Counted from the first letter of the stretch, positions 9,038 to 17,394 are shown. The stretch is DNA of 64,000 nucleotides from an uncultured Pseudomonadales bacterium (GCA_958296165.1 OY282447.1:2232001-2296000), one strand, 5' to 3'. Numbers and translations are program-made. The notes: generated from the letters alone by a model not told the origin.

Positions 9038-9232
9038 CTAGCTGCGGGGCGCATATCTTGATCTTTGGCCGGGGTTGGAAAGGGCGTCTTCATCGGCACC
9101 TGGGTCTGACCCTACACGTGTGCTGGTGACCCTCAGCTGGCGGATGGTGGGCTTTGCCCAAGGGCGTTTCGGGGCCGAGGACGCTACGGCCTCGTTCGCC
9201 TTGCTCTGGGCGAAGCCGGGCGTATCGATCAT
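9038..9232 (-). CDS. Candidate RiPP (lasso-like) precursor peptide
   Basis: This 64-residue ORF starts at ATG 9232 behind a good GAGGTG ribosome-binding site with 6-nt spacing. The N-terminal part is leader-like (MIDTPGFAQSKANEAVASS), followed by APKRPWAKPTIRQL, and then a Gly/Asp/Glu/Ser-rich tail containing GSDPGADEDALSNPG. The APKRPWAKPTIR block matches APKKPWARPTIR in the plus-strand frame at 12821-13034. Nothing else in the two proteins is alike, which is the expected pattern for precursors with a conserved leader and variable core. An aromatic-x-x-P-x-[IL] block resembles the recognition motif of lasso leaders, with W in place of Y. The Thr usually found at -2 of the core is not cleanly placed. 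The surrounding genes include an asparagine-synthetase-like cyclase. The function is inferred. Confidence 0.5.
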   Translation of the reverse strand: MIDTPGFAQSKANEAVASSAPKRPWAKPTIRQLRVTSTRVGSDPGADEDALSNPGQRSRYAPRS

Positions 9233-9287
9233 GTCTTCACCTCTGGTGGATTAAGTCTAGGGACTCCCGCTTAGCGGGGGGAACATA

Positions 9288-10019
9288 CTATAAAGTCCCG
9301 TGACAGACCACCTGATTCTGTGCCAGATGTTCGAGCAGGGCTTCCGCCGCCCACTGGTGGCCGGCCGGGCTCCAGTGCGTCTCGCGCGTCTCCGCCCTGG
9401 CGTTCGATCCAGGCGTATTGACTGATGAGGGGGATGGCGCGAGCCTCGGCCAGGTTGTGGAGCCGGTCGAAGACGGGGTCCCCCCGTTTCCCCAAGCTGT
9501 GCGTCGTCAGGAGCACCAGCGCGGCGCCGTCGCGGTCCGTGCGCGCCTTGAACAGGTCCAGGGCGAATCCCGTGTGCGCCACCGCCTGCTCGAACACCGG
9601 GGACAGCACATCCTCCTTTGAGCGCCGCCCGGTGGTCCACAATCGCCGCCGGCCGCTCGCCGGCCAGCCCTTCGCAGCCGGTCCGGGTCGAGGCCGCGCC
9701 GCAACGCCGTCAGGACCGAGGAGTTGTTCCAGAAGTCGTTGTGGGAAGAACACCAGCACCAGCAGCTTCGGATGCAGGCGCCGGGCGTAGGTGTCGTAGA
9801 ACGGCAACTGCGCGATCTGGCCCGTATCGAACATCCCGAAGGCGGAGGTGGTGACGTCCAGACGGGGCAGGCGCCGGGCGGCGAGGGCTTCGAGCCGGAC
9901 ATGCACCTTGGCGGCGACGGGCACCTGCATCGTGTCCACGAAAGAGTCGCCGATCACGCTAACGTGGCAGCTCACCGCGGCCCGGTCCGGGGGCAGCGGC
10001 TCGTGGTCGAGGAGCCCTG
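9288..10019 (-). pseudogene. SGNH/GDSL-type hydrolase, copy 2 (5' truncated, internal deletion, frameshifts)
   Basis: The sequence from GLLDHEPLPPDRAAVSCHVS onwards matches copy 1, including VSVIGDSFVDTMQVPVAAK with the catalytic Ser. Around 9660-9740 an internal block of roughly 180 bp present in copy 1 is missing and the frame shifts. A further shift near 9400 leads into HWSPAGHQWAAEALLEHLAQ, which supplies the catalytic His block absent from copy 1, and the stop lies at 9288-9290. The 5' end is fused to a sulfotransferase fragment at about 10020. It is clearly non-functional, but it reveals the intact C-terminus of the family. Confidence 0.7.
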
Positions 10020-10309
10020 CGGATGCGCGGCCAGTCGTAGGCGCCGGCATCGGTCAGGACGTCCAGCCAACGCTGCTCGGCCGCCCAGACCTTCACCGCG
10101 CCGCGCAGCGGGCTGTCCACCCTCGTCGGCCCGGCGAAACCATGTACAAGGCGGCTCTCGTCCGGCAGGCTCCACGCCTGCCGGCAGGCCGCGAGCGCCA
10201 GGCTCAGGAAGGTGGAGCCGCTGTTGTTCGGCGAGACGATGAACAGATGCGTTTCGATCGTGCGCTCCATGCGCTCAGGACCCTGGCGGGCGCCGTAGAG
10301 CAGGCCCAT
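10020..10309 (-). pseudogene. Sulfotransferase, copy 3, N-terminal fragment fused to SGNH copy 2
   Basis: The ATG at 10309 lies 4 bp after the stop of the asparagine-synthetase-like gene. The N-terminal sequence includes ETHLFIVSPNNSGSTFLSLA (5'-phosphosulfate loop) and AAEQRWLDVLTDAGAYDWP, which is paralogous to AAEQRWIDLVTDPRNYDWP of copy 1. After about 95 codons the sequence jumps at about 10020 into the middle of the SGNH hydrolase. This is a recombination junction inside two coding regions. The 3'-phosphate-binding half is lost. Confidence 0.7.
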
Positions 10310-10313
10310 GTGG

Positions 10314-12191
10314 TCAGAGCTCGCCGAGGATGGCCAGGGCATGGCCGCGCAACCTTTCCTCTCTCGTCGATGCAACCCTGCCGGCGCGCAGGCTGGCCAG
10401 CAGGCGGGGCATGTCGACGTATTGCGTGCGGGTGGACGACGCGGCCCCCGCCTCCAGGGCCCGGAGGAGCGCGGGCAGCACTTCCTCCTCGTAAACGTTG
10501 TCGTACGGGTCGAAGATCAGGTGGGCGTCGGCCTTGGCCAGACGCCAACAGATGTCGGGCGGCAGTAGCGACTGCCCGGCATGGCGCATCAGCCAGCGGC
10601 TCCACTTGCCGCGCCGGAACTGTTCGGACGGCAAGCCCAGGGCGAACTCCAGCAGCCGCCGGTCCAGCAGCGGGTAGCGGTACTCGATGCCGTGGCGCGC
10701 GCCGCTCGCCGCGAGGAGTTCCGTGTCCCGAATCAGATGCCCGTCGCGCAGCAGACGCAACTGCGTGCGCCTCGTGCCGACCCCGCGGCGGTGCGGCACA
10801 GGCCGCGGGGGCTGCCGCCGGGCGAACGCCGGGTCGATGAACGTGTTCGGAAAAGATCGTGGGTTGCGCCACCTCCGCAGCCGGCGGGGCATCGGGGGTA
10901 TCAGGGACCTCACCGTCTCCCCGATCACGTACCGCAGCCCCAGCCCGCGGGCGCGGCATTCGGCGGCCAACCGCGGCCAGCGCCCGCTGAGCAGCAGGTG
11001 CGCGTAGAGCCCCCTGCCGTTGAACGACACGCCCTCGTCCCCGCCCCATCCCGTCAGCAGCACCCTTACGCCATGCTCCGCGGCCTGGCGCTGGACGGAC
11101 GCCTCCAACAACGAGAGCCGCCGGCCCGGATACACGCCGTCGCGCCGCGACATGGCGAGCAATTCTTCGGGGGTGACCTCGAACTGGTGGAACAGGCGCA
11201 GCTCCTCCCGGGCGCACACCGCGTCGAGGACCTCGTACTCCGGCGCGCCGGCCGCGGCCGGCTGGCGGTCGCGCGGCGGCAGCCAGGTGTAGGCGAGCGG
11301 CGGCGGCCGGCCCTCGCGGCGCAGCTCGCGCGCCGCCAGCACCACCATCGTGGACGAATCCAGGCCGCCGCTCAGGTGTACGCCCACGGGGTCGGGGCCG
11401 CGCAGGCGGTCGCGCACCGCCCGTGTGTAGAGGTCCAGGAACTCCTCCGCATACGCGTCGTCGGAGGCCCGCCGCGCCCGCGGGGCCCGCTCCGGCCGCC
11501 AGTATCGGTGCAGCCGCGGCGGCGCGGTCCCGGCCACGGTCAGCGCATGGCCGGGCGGAAGCTTGCGCACCATCGCGAAGAACGTCCGGGTGTTGCTCAG
11601 CGGGTTGCGCCGGACCAGCGAGGTGGCCACGGTGGACTCGTCGAGCCGGTCATCGACGCCGGGCGCGGCGAGCACCGCCTCCACGGCGCTGGCGAAGACG
11701 AAGCCATGCGGGGTTTCGGCGTAGTAGAAGGGCCGGACGCCGATGGGGTCGCGGGCGCAGAACAGGGTGCCGGCGCGCCGGTCCCACACCGCGAAGGCGT
11801 AATCGCCGAGCAGGTGGTCTGGGCAGTCCTGGCCCCAGCGCGCCCAGGCCCGTGCGATCAGGTCCGGGTCGTCGAGGCCGGCGCGTTCGGTGCGGGGCAC
11901 GCCGAGCGCGTCGCAGAGTGCGCCGCGCTCGTCAAGGCGGGCGTCCGCGGCGACCGCGAAGCCGGTGCCCCGGTCGATGCGGAGGCGGGTCCCGGACCGG
12001 CGTTGCCCGGTGGCGGGGGACCCTCCGGCGTCGCGGGACCGCCGGCCGCCGAGGGCGACGGGAGGCTCCGTCCACGCCGCGGCCTCCGCCCCGTAGTCGG
12101 CGAGGGCCGCCAACATGGCGTGCAGCCCTTCCGCGGCCGATCCGTCCGTGGTGCCGGCCCGGCTTGCGTGGATCCCGCAGATTCCGTTCAT
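10314..12191 (-). CDS. Asparagine-synthetase-like protein (candidate lasso-type macrolactam synthetase)
   Basis: I choose the ATG at 12191, giving 625 residues. The N-terminus MNGICGIHASRAG keeps a Cys at position 5 where class II glutamine amidotransferases normally have Cys2. A glutaminase-like domain follows to about residue 230 (DYAFAVWDRRAGTLFCARDP). The C-terminal synthetase domain has the pyrophosphate loop HLSGGLDSSTMVVLAA at about residue 290 and LLTGWGGDEGVSFNG. In primary metabolism such enzymes make Asn. In lasso-peptide clusters homologues adenylate an Asp/Glu side chain and close the macrolactam. The neighbours (sulfotransferases, HprK-like kinases, nucleotidyltransferase remnant, precursor-like ORFs) favour the second role. 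A second, truncated homologue is at 13999-15128. The sulfotransferase fragment starts 4 bp after the stop, which is operon-like. Confidence 0.75.
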   Translation of the reverse strand: MNGICGIHASRAGTTDGSAAEGLHAMLAALADYGAEAAAWTEPPVALGGRRSRDAGGSPATGQRRSGTRLRIDRGTGFAVAADARLDERGALCDALGVPRTERAGLDDPDLIARAWARWGQDCPDHLLGDYAFAVWDRRAGTLFCARDPIGVRPFYYAETPHGFVFASAVEAVLAAPGVDDRLDESTVATSLVRRNPLSNTRTFFAMVRKLPPGHALTVAGTAPPRLHRYWRPERAPRARRASDDAYAEEFLDLYTRAVRDRLRGPDPVGVHLSGGLDSSTMVVLAARELRREGRPPPLAYTWLPPRDRQPAAAGAPEYEVLDAVCAREELRLFHQFEVTPEELLAMSRRDGVYPGRRLSLLEASVQRQAAEHGVRVLLTGWGGDEGVSFNGRGLYAHLLLSGRWPRLAAECRARGLGLRYVIGETVRSLIPPMPRRLRRWRNPRSFPNTFIDPAFARRQPPRPVPHRRGVGTRRTQLRLLRDGHLIRDTELLAASGARHGIEYRYPLLDRRLLEFALGLPSEQFRRGKWSRWLMRHAGQSLLPPDICWRLAKADAHLIFDPYDNVYEEEVLPALLRALEAGAASSTRTQYVDMPRLLASLRAGRVASTREERLRGHALAILGEL

Positions 12192-12820
12192 CCGTCCAGT
12201 ACCGGCAGCTTCAGAGAGGCGGTCCGATTTCCCGACACAACGGCACCGGCACACGGCAGCGCCTGAAAACAAGGTGGGGAAATTTCGATGCAGGGATTTT
12301 AGCCCCCAGCGGGTCCTTGTCAAAATCTCTCTTCACGCCGCCTGCCTTCAGGGCGCAGGCACTCCCTTGCGGGATGATGAACGGCCGCAGTCCGAGGTGA
12401 TGCCGGCGCTGCTGCGCCCGGGCGGCCTCCAGGAACTGGCCGAGGCACGGGCCGCTCCGTCACCGGTCAGCCCTCGACAAGGAGGAAGCCTGCAATAGCC
12501 GCACCCCTTCTTAGGCGGCGGCGCGTCGGTCGAAAGTGTAGAGGGGGTGAGTGGCTGCTCGCCGTGCCGCGGCTGCATGACCCCGTCCAGAAGGTCGCTG
12601 ATCCCACAGGGCCGTGCCGGTGGAGGCGGTGCAGGAGGAGGGGGCTCGCGGCGGCGCTTGGCGACGCATCGAGGACGCGCTCCAAACGCCAATCCCTGCC
12701 TAGTTCAAGCATCTTCTGGCCATTCATCGGCGTTACAATGCTTCGGGTCGAGGTTGCAGGCAGGCGTCTTGCCCGCCGCCGGAGGAGCGGCGGGACCGCC
12801 GCGAGGAGATCAAAGCGAAG
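12192..12820. other. Divergent intergenic region between the minus- and plus-strand halves of the cluster
   Basis: No supported gene was found on either strand. The region separates the divergently oriented asparagine-synthetase-like gene and the precursor/HprK unit, so it should hold their promoters. It contains the 48-bp repeat at 12721-12768 and a GAGGAGA ribosome-binding site just before 12821. Open frames present here show no family resemblance. Confidence 0.35.
12721..12768 (+). repeat. 48-bp repeat upstream of precursor-like gene, copy 1
   Basis: The core TGCTTCGGGTCGAGGTTGCA matches TGCTTCGAGTAGAGGTTGCA at 17442-17489 in the same orientation, with about ten mismatches over the whole length. 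The first copy ends 52 bp before the precursor-like ATG. It may be a leader or promoter segment shared by the two plus-strand units. Confidence 0.45.
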
Positions 12821-13034
12821 ATGGCCGAGAGTACACCCCCGTGTAGCCGATGCGCCGAAGAAGCCCTGGGCCAGGCCGACCATCCGAATAGTGGACGGCG
12901 AAGTTGAAAGTGGCGCACAGATCAATACGATTGAAACCGCCTTCTACTACCTACTACACAACGTCCTGACGCCGGCCGTGACCCTTGAAGGCGTAGCCGC
13001 GGCCCCCGAGGGCGCGGGAGCGACTCTCGCGTGA
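12821..13034 (+). pseudogene. Candidate RiPP precursor peptide, one-base frameshift in a C run
   Basis: ATG 12821 follows a GAGGAGA site. As read, the frame stops after 28 codons. Removing one C from the CCCCC run at 12836-12840 gives a 70-residue peptide that starts MAESTPRVADAPKKPWARPT, continues IRIVDGEVESGAQINTIE and stops at 13032-13034. Its TGA overlaps the GTG start of the HprK-like gene (13031), as expected for coupled genes. APKKPWARPTIR matches the minus-strand ORF at 9038-9232. If the core begins at the Gly of SGAQINTIE, a Glu falls at position 8, the usual spacing of a lasso macrolactam. The 40-residue remainder would be unusually long, and the -2 Thr is absent. The frameshift could be a sequencing error, a decay event or phase variation. 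Confidence 0.5.
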
Positions 13035-13981
13035 GCCGCTCGCTCCACCGCTACACGGCCTACGGGCTGCGGGTGCAATCGCCCATCGCGCTGCCCTTCG
13101 TCCCCGCTTCCAGCGCCCCGCACCACGAGCCGGACGTCACCATCCACGTCGGCGCGGCGCCCCTGGCCCTGCCCGCGCCGGTGGACAAGCGCGGGCATTG
13201 GCAAAGCGCGCCCGGCGCGTTCCTGCTCAACGTGGATGGGGTGGCCCGGTATTTGGTCAGGGCAGGCCGCAACATCCTGGTTGAGCCGCGCGGCGGCGGC
13301 GACGGCGACGTGGGCGTGTTCCTCGCCGGCTCGGTGTTCGCCGCGCTGCTGCAGCAGCGCGGCGTCGTCACCTTGCACGCCAGCGCCATCGAGACCCCGG
13401 CCGGCGCCGTGCTGTTCCTCGGCCGCTCCGGCGATGGCAAGTCTTCGCTGCTCGCGGCGATGGTGCAGCGGGGGCACGCCATGCTCGCCGACGACGTCAC
13501 CGGCGTGATTCTGGACTCCGGCGGACGTCCGACGGCGTTGTCCGCGTTTCCCTGCGCGCGCCTGTGGGCGGACGCCTTGGACGAATTGGGCTGGCAGGCC
13601 CCAACGCGGGGCCGCGTGCAGAAAGGCTTGGAGAAGTACTTGGCGCCAGTGGGGCGGTTCCGCGCCACCCCCTTGGCTGTGTGCGCCGCCTACATGCTGA
13701 CGCCTTCCCCCGGGAGCGGCATCGAGATCGAACCATGCACGCGCCACGCGACCTTCGAGCGCCTGTTGAAATACACCTACCGCAGGCGATACCTGTCCGG
13801 GCTCGGCCAGCGCCCGGCGCACTTTCGCGCCGTCGCGGCAATGGCGGGGCAGGTGCCGGCCTTCAGGGTGAAGCGGCCCGAGCACCCGTTGCAGATCAAT
13901 GCGCTGGCGGACGAAATCGAGCGGTCTCTGTGCGAGCGCGGCGCCGAGACCGTCTCCCCTGCGGCCGGCGCTTCCGGGTGA
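13031..13981 (+). CDS. HprK-like serine/peptide kinase, copy 1
   Basis: The 316-residue protein starts with GTG at 13031, overlapping the preceding frame by 4 nt. After an N-terminal domain beginning MSRSLHRYTAYGLRVQSPIA, the kinase core includes VTLHASAIE and then the Walker A loop LFLGRSGDGKSSLLAAMV at about residue 140. MLADDVTGVILDSGG follows and resembles the Asp-containing catalytic segment of HPr kinase. True HPr kinase/phosphorylase acts on the PTS protein HPr. Homologues with this domain layout in lasso-peptide clusters phosphorylate the precursor peptide. No PTS gene is nearby, so the second role is more likely. A closely related domain is fused to a sulfotransferase at 18486-20540. 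Confidence 0.78.
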   Translation: MSRSLHRYTAYGLRVQSPIALPFVPASSAPHHEPDVTIHVGAAPLALPAPVDKRGHWQSAPGAFLLNVDGVARYLVRAGRNILVEPRGGGDGDVGVFLAGSVFAALLQQRGVVTLHASAIETPAGAVLFLGRSGDGKSSLLAAMVQRGHAMLADDVTGVILDSGGRPTALSAFPCARLWADALDELGWQAPTRGRVQKGLEKYLAPVGRFRATPLAVCAAYMLTPSPGSGIEIEPCTRHATFERLLKYTYRRRYLSGLGQRPAHFRAVAAMAGQVPAFRVKRPEHPLQINALADEIERSLCERGAETVSPAAGASG

Positions 13982-13998
13982 CGCTAAGGGAGGGGTCC

Positions 13999-15128
13999 GT
14001 GTCGATCTTCTGGCTCGCCTCCTACCCGAAGTCCGGCAACACCTGGCTGCGGGCGGTGCTGACCAACTACTTGTACGCCGCCAGCCGCGGCGGGGCGCCC
14101 AAGGCGGAGCATGCGCCGGAGTACGCCCTTGTTGACGCCGTGGCCCGGCGGGAGGAACTGCGCATCCACCACTGCGCACCGAGTCCCGACGACATGCTCG
14201 CCATGCTGCGCCGCGACGGGGCCTTGCCGGGCGTGCAGGTCCACCTCAACGAGGAGGCGGTGCAGCGCCGCGCCGAGGAGCTGGGCGCACGCACGCTGCT
14301 GTCGGGTTGGGGCGGGGACGAGGGCGTGTCGTTCAACGGCTTTCGGGGCTATCCCGAGCAACTGCTGCTCACCGGGCGCTGGCTCAGGTTGCTCGCCGAT
14401 GTGCGCTCGCGCAGGGATGGTCCGCTCATGCATATGGCCCAAGTTGTGCTGCTGCTGGCGCGTCCGCACCTGCATCGGGCCGTCAGCCGATGGTGGCGGG
14501 GCAAGCAGCCGGACCGTCGGCGCTGGCTCATCGCCCCCGCGTTCCGGCGGGAGGTGAAGCCCTTGCGCCTGGGGACTTTTCGAGAGGTCGGTGCGCGGCG
14601 CACGCAGTTGCGGCTGCTGCGCGGTGGGCATTTGAGCAAGCGCCTGGAGGGCTGGGCGAGCGGCGCCGCCCGGGGCATCGAGTACCGCTATCCGCTGCTG
14701 GACCGCCGGCTGCTGGAGTGGTATTCGCCAAGCGCCAATAGGCGTCGCCGTGATCGTGCTTCGTCCTGGGGCTGCCACCCGAGCAGTTCCGGCACGGCAA
14801 GTGGGGCCGCACGCTGATGCGCCGCACGTTCGACCCAGTGCTCCCCCCTGAAGTCTGCTGGAATCAGGTCAAAACCGACCCGGCCCGGGTGGAGGCCCTG
14901 ACCGACGCCTTCGCCGAAGCGCTGCCGACGGCGCGGCGCGAGATCGCTGCCTGCGCCGCGACGCCCCGGGGCCGATACATCGACATGTCGCGCTTGCTTG
15001 AACGCTTGGACAAGGATCGATTTCGAGCGGACCCGCAGCTTGCGCCCGTTCTCAACGCCCTGCAGTTCCTGGACTTCCAGGTTCAGCCGGAAGGCTGCGG
15101 CGGCTACTCCGGCGGCGAACCAGTTTGA
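13999..15128 (+). pseudogene. Chimera: sulfotransferase N-terminus joined in frame to an asparagine-synthetase C-terminus, then frameshifted
   Basis: GTG 13999 follows AAGGGAGGGG, 17 bp after the kinase stop. The first 28 codons read VSIFWLASYPKSGNTWLRAV, the phosphosulfate loop of a sulfotransferase and nearly identical to the start at 18486. At about 14090 the frame passes without interruption into the middle of an asparagine-synthetase-like protein (APEYALVDAVARREELRIHH, then LLSGWGGDEGVSFNG). Its PPi-loop lies in the deleted part. Near 14730, after LLDRRLLEW, about 40 bp of extra sequence breaks the frame. FVLGLPPEQFRHGKWGRTLM resumes in another frame and runs to the stop at 15126-15128. 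The gene has suffered an in-frame deletion that fused two neighbours, and then an insertion. Confidence 0.75.
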
Positions 15129-15799
15129 TCCTCAAGAGGACGCAGACGCTGCCGCAACGTCTCCCGATAGTCGGCGCCCCCAGCGTAGAACCACCCCCCG
15201 TACACGCACCTTGGCGCCGTTCCCTCCACCGGAAGCGCCCGGTGCTCAAGCGTCTTGTGAATCCGAAACAGGCAAGCGTCGCCGAATCGACCCGTCGCCA
15301 CCGTTTGAAAAACCTCCTTGGTCCTCCTGCTTCGAATTTGAAAGCCGCCGCCGCTGAAGGGCTTGGAGGACAGGTTAATGGTCAGCCCGTACAGCTTCCC
15401 ATACATGGCGTCGTCGTGCCAGCTATCAAAGTGCCCGCAGTGCCCGCCGCCCGGAAGGATCTTGAAGCAGCGGCCGTTGAAGCGTTGAATGGCCTCTTCA
15501 GAACCGGTGAACTCGGCAATCGCCTCGAACAGACGGGGCTGGTTGAGCAGCAGGAGAAACATTGTCAGCAGCGGCCCCGCGCGCATTGCGAGTTCCCTAG
15601 CGAACACCTCGCCTTTCTTGTCAGTGTCTTCGCGGGTGTCGAATTGGCCGGCCTCCAGCATCCGGGGGACGCGCCCCAGAATACCGTCATCCACAAAACC
15701 CTTGAACACGACGCAATGGCGGTGCGCGAACTCCCGCTGCTGCGCAGCCCACCGGTCGTCCTTGACGATGCGCGGGCCGCCGGTCCTGAGCTGAATCAT
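15104..15799 (-). CDS. 2-oxoglutarate/Fe(II)-dependent oxygenase
   Basis: The start at 15799 (MIQLRTGGPRIVKDD) gives 231 residues. The iron-binding H-x-D sits in HCGHFDSWHDDAMYGKLYGL at about residue 120. It is followed by TINLSSKPFSGGGFQIR and a second conserved His in FRIHKTLEHRALPVEG, whose spacing fits the distal His and the 2OG-binding Arg region. This is a small cytosolic dioxygenase, probably hydroxylating a peptide or a natural product. It converges with the preceding chimeric gene, overlapping it by 25 bp. It lies inside the sulfotransferase/kinase cluster, so a tailoring role on the same product is plausible but inferred. Confidence 0.7.
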   Translation of the reverse strand: MIQLRTGGPRIVKDDRWAAQQREFAHRHCVVFKGFVDDGILGRVPRMLEAGQFDTREDTDKKGEVFARELAMRAGPLLTMFLLLLNQPRLFEAIAEFTGSEEAIQRFNGRCFKILPGGGHCGHFDSWHDDAMYGKLYGLTINLSSKPFSGGGFQIRSRRTKEVFQTVATGRFGDACLFRIHKTLEHRALPVEGTAPRCVYGGWFYAGGADYRETLRQRLRPLEDQTGSPPE

Positions 15800-15839
15800 G
15801 CCGCCTTCAGCAGAGCGCCGCCACCATGAAGCCGATGTC

Positions 15840-16330
15840 GCCGGGCCGCCGTCTACGGCGATCCTCCTCATCCACGATGGTCAGGGTAGCCGGTCTGGAA
15901 CAGCAGCGCCTCGACGGACATCTCATCGACGTCGAAGGCCGACAACAGCGCCTCCGTGCCAACCATGCCCCTCCAGGTCCGGAGTGGGGATGCCGCGCCG
16001 CAGCACGGTGTCGATCACGAACTTCGGCGAGCCGGTCTCGAACCAGTGCGCCTTGAACTTGCGCTGCCGGAACAGCAGCAGGATGTCGAAGGGTGTCAAT
16101 AACAAGGGGTTGTACACCTTAGGCTTTGCCAAGCCAGCTATAGCCGTTGTACCAGCGGCGCACCTCGCCGCGGTCCAAGCCGGGAAGCTGCGGCTTGAAC
16201 ACGGCGACAGATCGCCCTCCGTGTAGCCGCAAATGGCGGAGTAGCACGGGTCCGAAGTGATGTTGGTGAGATTGTCCAAGCCGGAGCGCTGCACTGCCGA
16301 CGCTTGGCGGCGCTGTTGTCGGGGACGCTC
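15840..16330 (-). pseudogene. AAA-ATPase-like/PD-(D/E)XK protein (PF09820/PF08011 type), multiply frameshifted remnant
   Basis: Reading the minus strand with frame changes recovers the family signature in order: LDNLTNITSDPCYSAICGYT, then VFKPQLPGLDRGEVRRWYNG, YSWLGK, KVYNPLLLTPF, then AHWFETGSPKFVIDTVLRRG, and finally SVEALLFQTGYLTIVDEED. At least three shifts are needed. The family consists of large proteins of unknown function common in Bacteroidetes and symbiont genomes, often multicopy. Only a central portion is left here, lodged between two 2OG-oxygenase genes. Confidence 0.6.
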
Positions 16331-16439
16331 ATGGCCGCATTATAGCCCTCCGCCGGCGCCTCAACCCTGGTTGCATGGCGAGCCGCCAACGAGATAACGT
16401 TGGACTTCCCGAACCGTTTGCGGCAACTGGAGTCAGGAG

Positions 16440-16673
16440 ATGCAGCATGAGATCCTCCCTCCCGAGAAACGGATGACCGGTCTTGGGGAGTGCCGCGTCG
16501 AGCCGCAAGACAACAGCATCGTCCTGTTCCCCAGCCGCTGCGTCCACGAGGTTACGCTGCTGGAGCGCGACCCCACCGACTTCGGCGCCGGACACGTCCG
16601 CGGCAGGGTGCTGTTGGGCCACGCGCAAACGCCTCGGAGCGCCCGCCTCATTGAGGGGATGCAAAATGTCTGA
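16440..16673 (+). pseudogene. 2OG-Fe(II) oxygenase, C-terminal remnant
   Basis: The frame contains EPQDNSIVLFPSRCVHEVTL followed by a Gly/Arg-rich strand (GAGHVRGRVLLGHAQTP). This is the second half of the jelly-roll of prolyl-hydroxylase-like 2OG oxygenases, with the distal iron His in C-V-H-E-V and the 2OG-binding Arg. The iron H-x-D part is missing. The stop overlaps the ATG of the next gene by a few bases, so the two were once translationally coupled. Confidence 0.55.
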
Positions 16674-17165
16674 GCTTGCAGGGTCAACCGCCATAGCGCG
16701 CGCGCTCATCAGCCCGGACCTGCTGAACCAGGCCGAAGCAGCACTCCAGCGCAAACTGGCCGAGAATCCGCACGACGCACGGGCCCTGCGCGGGCTTGGC
16801 GACTTGCGGCGCCGGCGGGATGAATTCGGCGCGGCGCTGAAAACCTATCGTGTACTACAGCACCTGCGATGCGATGCGATGACGAACTGGCTGGTCGCTG
16901 TGGCAAGCGGCGAGCGGTTGCCATGGCCTGCGCCCGAGGGCGTTCAGCCCTCGCCGTTCATCCGCATAAAGAAACTTCCTCAACGCGGCGCAGCAGGAGC
17001 GCCTCCTCACGATGACGTGCGCTGACCCCAAGACATCTATTCCAGCCAGTATTTACTCCGATAAAAAACGGCAGTGGCGCCGTGAGCGGCGCAACGCGCT
17101 GCATGCGGACAGGTCGGTCATTCGGGAGATTCGTCGTTGGTTCGTCCCGAAGCTGCGGTGCCCGG
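16666..17165 (+). pseudogene. TPR-containing 2OG oxygenase, N-terminal remnant (frameshifted)
   Basis: ATG 16666 follows GAGGGG and overlaps the end of the preceding remnant. The first 70 residues hold one tetratricopeptide-type helical pair (NQAEAALQRKLAENPHDARA through EFGAALKTYRVLQHL). The next segment, PSPFIRIK, continues after a one-base shift near 16978 as FLNAAQQERLLTMTCADPKT and SIPASIYSDKKRQWRRERRN, resembling the N-terminal entry of 2OG oxygenases. The sequence then passes into an unrelated sulfotransferase tail at about 17166. The catalytic part is absent. Confidence 0.45.
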
Positions 17166-17187
17166 CCGCGCCTCGCTGCGCCCGATG

Positions 17188-17394
17188 GGCGCGGCGGAGA
17201 AAATCCGTGCATTGATTCCGGCGCTCGACGACCTGAACCTGCGCCGCCGCCTTGCCGTCAAGGAATATGACGCAGTGCTGACCGACATGAACGCGCAGCA
17301 TATCGACCGCCTTGACGCCGCCCAGGTCGCCGCGTTCAACCGCGTGTTCTCCACCCGGCGGGAAGACCTAGGCTACTTCGGCTACAGCCTCATG
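17188..17394 (+). pseudogene. Sulfotransferase C-terminal remnant (plus strand)
   Basis: The segment AEKIRALIPALDDLNLRRRL and VLTDMNAQHIDRLDAAQVAA through EDLGYFGYSLM is clearly paralogous to the last 70 residues of the sulfotransferases at 5700 and 7907. It lacks both PAPS-binding sites. It is the fourth separate trace of this gene family in the window. Confidence 0.65.

Noticed and set aside
10581-12266. Plus-strand open frame of 561 codons opposite the asparagine-synthetase-like gene
   Set aside because: Composition is typical antisense shadow; the minus strand has a complete recognised enzyme.
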